This document shows, in pieces, positions 59,463 to 64,000 of a DNA stretch of 64,000 nt (position 1 is its first letter; each line of letters opens with the position of its first letter). The notes under the pieces were generated by a model, which searched no databases, was not told where the DNA came from, and was given only the letters and a program-made list of their open reading frames with translations. The stretch is from the NCBI RefSeq assembly GCF_002252675.1, contig NZ_NQKY01000007.1, forward strand, positions 62,001-126,000, given 5' to 3'. The DNA comes from Synechococcus sp. BO 8801. Lineage in GTDB: Bacteria; Cyanobacteriota; Cyanobacteriia; PCC-6307; Cyanobiaceae. The translations under genes and the position numbers were made by a program.

Positions 59463-60434
59463 ATGGGCGTTGCCGATCCGAACGGCCCCACCACCACCCT
59501 GGCGCCGCCGTTCCCGGCCCTCCGCCGCAGCCGGCTCGACACCCTGCAGGTGAACCTGGGCTACCGCTGCAACCAGAGCTGCAGCCACTGCCATGTGAAC
59601 GCCGGCCCCAGCCGCACCGAGATGATGGAGGCGGCCACCATCGCCCTGGTGCCGGCGGTGCTGCGGGCCCGGGCGATCGCCAGCCTGGATCTCACCGGCG
59701 GCGCCCCGGAGCTGCACCCCGGCTTCCGCGAGCTGGTGCGCCAGGCCCGGGAGCTGGGGGTGGCGGTGATCGACCGCTGCAACCTCACCATCCTCAGTGA
59801 GCCCGGCCAGGAGGACCTGGCCGTCTTCCTGGCCCGGCAGGGGGTGAAGGTGGTGGCCTCCCTGCCCTGCTACCTCGCCGACAATGTCGACCGGCAGCGG
59901 GGCGATGGCGTGTTCGAGCGCAGCCTCGCGGGCCTGCGCCAGCTCAACGCCCTCGGCTACGGCGATCCGGACGCAGGCCTGGAGCTGGATCTGGTGTACA
60001 ACCCCCAGGGTCCCAGTCTGCCGCCGCCCCAGGAGGCCCTGGAGGCCGACTACCGGCGGGAGCTGGCCGATCGCTTCGGGCTGCGCTTCAACCGCCTGTT
60101 CACGATCACCAACATGCCCATCCAGCGCTTCGCGGCGGTGCTGCGGCAGCAGGGGCAGCTGGAGGGCTACATGGCGCTGCTGCGCCAGCACCACAATCCG
60201 GCCAACCTGGCCCAGGTGATGTGCCGCAGCACCCTCAGCGTCGACTGGCAGGGCTTCCTGTACGACTGCGACTTCAACCAGATGCTCGGCCTGCCCATCG
60301 GCCAGGGCAGCCCCCGGGCCCACCTGCGCCAGCTGCTGGAGCAGGACCCTGATGGGGAGCCGATCGCCGTGGCCGACCACTGCTTCGGCTGCACCGCCGG
60401 CGCCGGCTCCAGCTGCGGCGGGGCTTTGAGCTGA
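59463..60434 (+). CDS. arsS: Radical SAM protein ArsS (arsenosugar biosynthesis)
   Basis: 323 residues. The radical-SAM cluster is Cys36-x3-Cys40-x2-Cys43 (CNQSCSHC), and DLTGGAPELHP follows. The C-terminal DUF3641 region has YDCDFNQMLGLP and DHCFGCTAGAGSSCGG with more Cys. ArsS adds the 5'-deoxyadenosyl group to dimethylated arsenic, the route to oxo-arsenosugars. The neighbouring ArsC supports an arsenic-detoxification role. The methyltransferase ArsM is not in the window. Confidence 0.9.
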   Translation: MGVADPNGPTTTLAPPFPALRRSRLDTLQVNLGYRCNQSCSHCHVNAGPSRTEMMEAATIALVPAVLRARAIASLDLTGGAPELHPGFRELVRQARELGVAVIDRCNLTILSEPGQEDLAVFLARQGVKVVASLPCYLADNVDRQRGDGVFERSLAGLRQLNALGYGDPDAGLELDLVYNPQGPSLPPPQEALEADYRRELADRFGLRFNRLFTITNMPIQRFAAVLRQQGQLEGYMALLRQHHNPANLAQVMCRSTLSVDWQGFLYDCDFNQMLGLPIGQGSPRAHLRQLLEQDPDGEPIAVADHCFGCTAGAGSSCGGALS

Positions 60435-60501
60435 GGCCCCACGGGCCGCTCTGAAGCCCCCGGTCGAGCCAGCGAGTGACAGGAATCCCCCTTTCCCAAC
60501 C

Positions 60502-60969
60502 ATGACCATTCCAATGCCATCCACCCGCCCCGGCGGGGCCGCCCAACGGCGGGTGCTCGTGGTCTGCACCGGCAACTCGGCGCGCAGCATCATGGCCGAA
60601 GCCCTCTTCCAGACCCTGGGAGCGGGGGCGATCGAGGTCGTCAGCGCCGGCAGTGCCCCGACGGGTCAGGTCCATCCCATGGCCCTGGAGCAGATCGGCC
60701 GTCTTCCCGTGGACCCGTCCCGGTACGCCAGTAAAAGCCTGGCGTCGGTGCTGGAGGCGGCGACGACACCGTTCGATCTGGTGGTCACGGTCTGCGACCA
60801 TGCGGCCGAAAGCTGCGGCACGTTCCCGGGGGACCCGGCCAGGGTGCACTGGGGCCTGGCCGATCCAGCCGCCCACCGGGAGCCTCAGCAGGCCCGACGG
60901 GCCTTCTCCGCCTGCTTCGATGAGCTGGCCGAACGCATCGGTGCCCTGCTGAACGAGCCGGTGGCCTGA
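60502..60969 (+). CDS. arsC: Arsenate reductase, low-molecular-weight phosphatase type
   Basis: 155 residues. The catalytic P-loop is Cys22-Thr-Gly-Asn-Ser-Ala-Arg28 (VVCTGNSARS). Two further Cys, Cys98 and Cys105 (VTVCDHAAESCG), match the redox relay of thioredoxin-type ArsC. It reduces arsenate to arsenite. The start may be the ATG at 60502 or 60514. It follows arsS by 67 bp. A protein tyrosine phosphatase is the alternative but the Cys relay favours ArsC. Confidence 0.88.
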   Translation: MTIPMPSTRPGGAAQRRVLVVCTGNSARSIMAEALFQTLGAGAIEVVSAGSAPTGQVHPMALEQIGRLPVDPSRYASKSLASVLEAATTPFDLVVTVCDHAAESCGTFPGDPARVHWGLADPAAHREPQQARRAFSACFDELAERIGALLNEPVA

Positions 60970-61012
60970 GCGACAGCCAGCACGTCGCCAGGGCCTTGAG
61001 AGGGGTCAGGCC

Positions 61013-61879
61013 TCAGGGGCTCTGGCGATTCAGGTCCCAGTTGTAGGGGAGGTAGGCGAAGCGGTAGTCGCCGCCCAGGATCAGGGCGCGCTCGGCGGCG
61101 GGGCGGTAGCGGGCGATGAAGCGCAGAACGGCGCTCTGCTTCTCGTGGCCCGGCACAGGCTCCGCCTGCGGATCGGCCCGCAGCCAGTCCTCGGCGAACC
61201 ACTGGAAGATCGCGGAGATCCCCACCGTGCCGGCGGCCCGGTCGATCGCCAGGCCCACGGGGCTGGCCAGCCAGCGGGTCGTCTGATCCTCCAGCTGCCG
61301 CTCCAGCGCCGCCCCCGTGAAGGCCTCCTGCCGCAGGGGCGGGCAGCTGATGGCGGCGCACACCAGGGCCGCGTGGATGCGGGGTTCGTTGTACTCGCGC
61401 CGCAGGATCTCGTGCTCGATCGCATCGAGGGTGAGGCCGCGGCCCATCAACTCGTGGCGGCGGAACTTCCAGACGCCGGGAATGTCCCTGATGCTGGGCC
61501 GGATCGGATCGTTGTCGATGATCGCGCGCAGGGTGAAGGCGTTGTAGGCGTTGATCAGCAGGGCGATCTGCTCGGCCTCCGACCAGGAGGCGAAGCGCTC
61601 GGGGGCCAGGGCGCCCAGCGCCTTGATGTAGCGATCGAGCTGGGCCGGATCCCGCTGCAGGGCGGCGTAATCCACCAGACCCCGGCCATCCACCACCGAC
61701 CGCAGCACCGCGTTGTAGGGGCCGGGATCAAGGGGCGGCTGGGGGGCGGTGGCCACCGGGGACGGGCGGCCGGCCTCGGCGGACGTCCACGGGGCCGGCC
61801 CGCCGCCGCAGCCCGTGGCGGTGATCAGCACCAGGCCGCAGGCCAGCAGCAGCGGGGTGCGGGAGCGGACACGGACCAT
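61013..61879 (-). CDS. DUF547 domain lipoprotein
   Basis: 288 residues from the ATG at 61879; a GTG at 61900 is in frame but less likely. The signal peptide ends in lipobox LITATGC, so it is anchored to a membrane. DUF547 features are YAAL(x)~10YIKAL, EQIALLINAYNAFTLRAI, GVWKFRRHELMG, LTLDAIEHEILRREYNEPRIHAALVCAAISCPPL in successive blocks. The conserved Cys and His may form an active site; the biochemical function is unknown. It converges with arsC. Confidence 0.85.
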   Translation of the reverse strand: MVRVRSRTPLLLACGLVLITATGCGGGPAPWTSAEAGRPSPVATAPQPPLDPGPYNAVLRSVVDGRGLVDYAALQRDPAQLDRYIKALGALAPERFASWSEAEQIALLINAYNAFTLRAIIDNDPIRPSIRDIPGVWKFRRHELMGRGLTLDAIEHEILRREYNEPRIHAALVCAAISCPPLRQEAFTGAALERQLEDQTTRWLASPVGLAIDRAAGTVGISAIFQWFAEDWLRADPQAEPVPGHEKQSAVLRFIARYRPAAERALILGGDYRFAYLPYNWDLNRQSP

Positions 61880-61904
61880 GGCGAAGCGGAGGAACACCAC
61901 GGGT

Positions 61905-63197
61905 TTACCGGCTAGGGGCCGATTCGGTTCGATCCCGGGCGCTGAGCAGCAGCCCCAGCAGCAGGGGCAGCCACAGCAGCAGCCGCTCAGCGGTGGTGAG
62001 CTGCCAGTCCGGCAGGCGTGAGGGGAGCACGAAGTAGACGAACGCCGAAAGGCTCACCAGCCGCGCCCCCCAGTTCTGGCTGGGCACGGCGAAGGGCATC
62101 AGCCAGATGAAGTACCAGGCGTGCACCACCGGCGAGAGCAGCAGCAGGGCCAGCAGGTAGCGCCAGGCGAAGACCCCCAGCCGGGCGCTGGTGGCCAGCA
62201 GCACCAGGAGCACCAGCAACAGCAGCAACCCATGCACCGCATTGGTCTGCAGGGTCCAGGGCCAGAGCTGGCCGATCCAGTGCGGCAGCCACTCGGCGCT
62301 GCGGCCGTGGCGAATGAAGCTGGAGCCGGTGGGCAGCAGCGGACAGCTGCGCAGACCGCAGAAGAGGGACGCCCCCAGCAGCAGTGGCGCCAGCCCCAGC
62401 AGCAGGGTGGCGAGCACCGGGGCAGGCCGCCGGAACCGGCGCCAGCGGCTCCAGGCCCTCTGCAGCAGCAGCGGCAGGGTGATCCACTTGATGGCCACGC
62501 TCAGGCCCAGCAGCAGGTCGATGCAGGCCTGGGGGCGTTGGCCCTGGGGCGGGGGATTGCGCTCGGCCAGCAGCCAGCCGGCCACCAGCGGCAGCAGGAA
62601 CCAGCTGTCGTAGTGCCCGCCGCCGCTGAGGCCATAGATCACCAGCGGGTTCCAGGCGTAGAGCGCCGCCCGCGCCGCGCCGAAGCGGGCGGCAAGCAGG
62701 CCGGCGATCGCCAGGTCGGCGGCCGTGAACGACAGCTTGAACAGCAGCACCTGCTGGGCCACGGCGGCATGGAGCCGGAACAGCAGCTGCGCCAGGGGCG
62801 GGTATATGGCGGTGGTATCGGGGTGGTTGATCGACGACCACCAGGGGGTGCGCAACCCCTCCAGCGCCGCGGCGTCCGGGGGCAGCGCATAGGGGCTGAA
62901 CCCATGCAGCTGGATCCCCCCCTCCCAGAGGTACCGCCAGATGTCGTCGCCGGGCTCCATGGCCAGCAGGGCCAGCCGCGTCAGCACCGCCACGGCCCAG
63001 AACAGGGCGCGGGGGATGGTGGGCAACGACCAGGAGAGGGCGAAACCCAGGCCCATCACCGCGGCCGCCCGCCAGAACGGCAGCAGCTGGGCGGCATCGA
63101 ACAGGTCGCCGTGGGGGCGCATCAGCAACGCCCCGCCGATCAGCAGCAGGGCACTGGCCGGCAGTTGCAGGCGCCGCAGCCGGGCCGTCAGCGCCAT
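61905..63197 (-). CDS. GT-C-fold polyprenyl-phosphate-dependent glycosyltransferase
   Basis: 430 residues, about ten membrane segments. The first periplasmic loop has the GT-C Asp signature in GDDIWRYLWEGGIQLHGFSPY. Further on are WNPLVIYGLSGGGHYDSWF, AIKWITLPLLL and VHAWYFIWLMPF. It probably moves a hexose from a polyprenyl-phosphate donor to a lipid or polymer on the outer face. It is coupled to the GT2 gene (ATGA overlap), which would make that donor. Confidence 0.82.
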   Translation of the reverse strand: MALTARLRRLQLPASALLLIGGALLMRPHGDLFDAAQLLPFWRAAAVMGLGFALSWSLPTIPRALFWAVAVLTRLALLAMEPGDDIWRYLWEGGIQLHGFSPYALPPDAAALEGLRTPWWSSINHPDTTAIYPPLAQLLFRLHAAVAQQVLLFKLSFTAADLAIAGLLAARFGAARAALYAWNPLVIYGLSGGGHYDSWFLLPLVAGWLLAERNPPPQGQRPQACIDLLLGLSVAIKWITLPLLLQRAWSRWRRFRRPAPVLATLLLGLAPLLLGASLFCGLRSCPLLPTGSSFIRHGRSAEWLPHWIGQLWPWTLQTNAVHGLLLLLVLLVLLATSARLGVFAWRYLLALLLLSPVVHAWYFIWLMPFAVPSQNWGARLVSLSAFVYFVLPSRLPDWQLTTAERLLLWLPLLLGLLLSARDRTESAPSR

Positions 63198-63928
63198 CAC
63201 CGCTGGCCTCGCTGCAGGGGTCGCCGCAGCCAGAGGCCGCCCAGGGTGGTGAGGATCACCCATCCGGCCCGGAGGCTGGCGCCCCAGCGCCCGGAAATCT
63301 TCGAGGCGCCGGCCAGGCGCGGGCGATGGGAGATCGGCACCTCGCGGATGCGCAGGCCCAGCTCGATGGCCCGCACCTGCATCTCCAGGGTCCAGCCATA
63401 GCCCCGGTCGCGCAGGGCCATCGCCGCGAAGGCCTCGCGCCGCACCAGCCGCAGCGGCCCCATGTCGCGGTAGCGGAACCCCCAGCCCAGGCCGATCAGC
63501 GTCGTGGCCAGCCGGTTGCCGCCCCGCTGCAGGGGGGTGAGCGAGGCGCGGCCCACGGCGGTGGCGGTGCGGTCGCCGAGCAGCAGGTCGTGGTCGTCGA
63601 TGAGCTCCAGGAAGCGGGGCAGTTCCTCGAGCGGGTCGCCGCCATCGCCATCGCAGAACAGCAGCCAGTCCACGTCGGGGGCGAGATCGAGGCACCCCCG
63701 CCAGCAGGCCCGGCCGTAGCCGGGACGGGGTTCGCTGAGCACCTCAGCCCCCAGCTGGCGGGCGATGGCGGCGGTGCCATCGCTGCTGCCGTTGTCGACC
63801 ACCCGGATGCGGTCGAGTCCCTGGCGGCGCAGCTGGCCGATGACGTGGCCGATCGTCTGGCGTTCGTCACGCGCCGGAATCACCACCTGGATGGCCCCCA
63901 TCGCCATGGCCGATCCCGGATTGGGCAT
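63197..63928 (-). CDS. Glycosyltransferase family 2 (polyprenyl-phosphate sugar synthase-like)
   Basis: 243 residues if it starts at the ATG at 63928, which has AGGGGA 6 bases before it; other ATGs lie at 63907, 63901 and 64000. The GT2 core is VVIPARDERQTIGHVI, VDNGSSDGTAAIAR and the metal-binding DGDGGDP. RPRLAGASKISGRWG near the C-terminus resembles dolichyl-phosphate mannose/glucose synthases. It likely loads a sugar onto a lipid carrier at the membrane for the GT-C partner. The last 72 bases of the window, upstream of this start, hold no separate gene I can support. Confidence 0.85.
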   Translation of the reverse strand: MPNPGSAMAMGAIQVVIPARDERQTIGHVIGQLRRQGLDRIRVVDNGSSDGTAAIARQLGAEVLSEPRPGYGRACWRGCLDLAPDVDWLLFCDGDGGDPLEELPRFLELIDDHDLLLGDRTATAVGRASLTPLQRGGNRLATTLIGLGWGFRYRDMGPLRLVRREAFAAMALRDRGYGWTLEMQVRAIELGLRIREVPISHRPRLAGASKISGRWGASLRAGWVILTTLGGLWLRRPLQRGQR

Positions 63929-64000
63929 GGAATTCCCCTGCTGATGAACGTACCGGCGAAGGGAGCGAATGGATGGCCGCCCGCCCGGGGCCGGGGCCAT

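Overview
The window is a gene-dense, very GC-rich (about 70% by eye) cyanobacterial chromosome segment. A picocyanobacterium of the Cyanobium / freshwater-to-marine Synechococcus type is the best fit. Supporting markers are the sbtA-sbtB bicarbonate module, the urtABCDE urea ABC transporter next to a full urease set, NarM, a protein with a PEP-CTERM-like end, and polyamine, queuosine and arsenosugar genes typical of this group. No rRNA, tRNA, insertion sequence, prophage or CRISPR array is visible. The organism assignment is inference; the gene calls rest on motifs read in the translations.

Layout. 1-8.0 kb: truncated alpha/beta hydrolase; an ECF sigma factor paired with a YCII/DGPF protein; glutaredoxin; a VOC protein; an FdhF/YdeP-type molybdenum oxidoreductase; a narM-mobA-moaA operon that makes molybdenum cofactor and matures nitrate reductase; a cupin-like protein. 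8.0-19.8 kb: a PAS-GGDEF-EAL protein, then a minus-strand block of ATP-grasp ligase, alpha-E protein, transglutaminase-like protease, glycogen phosphorylase and DUF2126 protein. A PilZ gene runs divergently from the ATP-grasp gene. This is the least understood system in the window. 19.8-33.3 kb: urease ureABC, then ureD, ureE-ureF and ureG, with other genes interleaved (serine hydrolase, DUF2207/LemA, TauE-type permease, Coq4-like protein, an orphan substrate-binding lipoprotein, MlaD/MlaE).

33.3-40.6 kb: urtABCDE with an attenuator-like double hairpin after urtA and a strong terminator after urtE, then fmdB and fmdA (formamidase). Together with urease this is a urea/short-amide nitrogen-scavenging island. 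40.7-55.8 kb: housekeeping and biosynthesis: a lipoprotein, pabC-pabB-queC, ecotin, queE-pyrG, dps, aspS, gcvT, two small proteins, speE-speB, a Tat-exported beta-carbonic anhydrase, arfB and mazG. 55.8-59.4 kb: a 730-bp control region, then sbtA, sbtB, a terminator and a CPA2 Na+/H+ antiporter, a sodium-driven bicarbonate uptake module. 59.5-64 kb: arsS and arsC (arsenic), a DUF547 lipoprotein, and a GT-C/GT2 glycosyltransferase pair that runs to the window edge.

Gene packing is tight. Many operons use 4-bp ATGA/GTGA overlaps, several convergent pairs overlap at their stops, and several starts are TTG or GTG and are decided by the ribosome binding site. The urt and sbt genes look visibly less GC-saturated than their neighbours, as expected for highly expressed genes.
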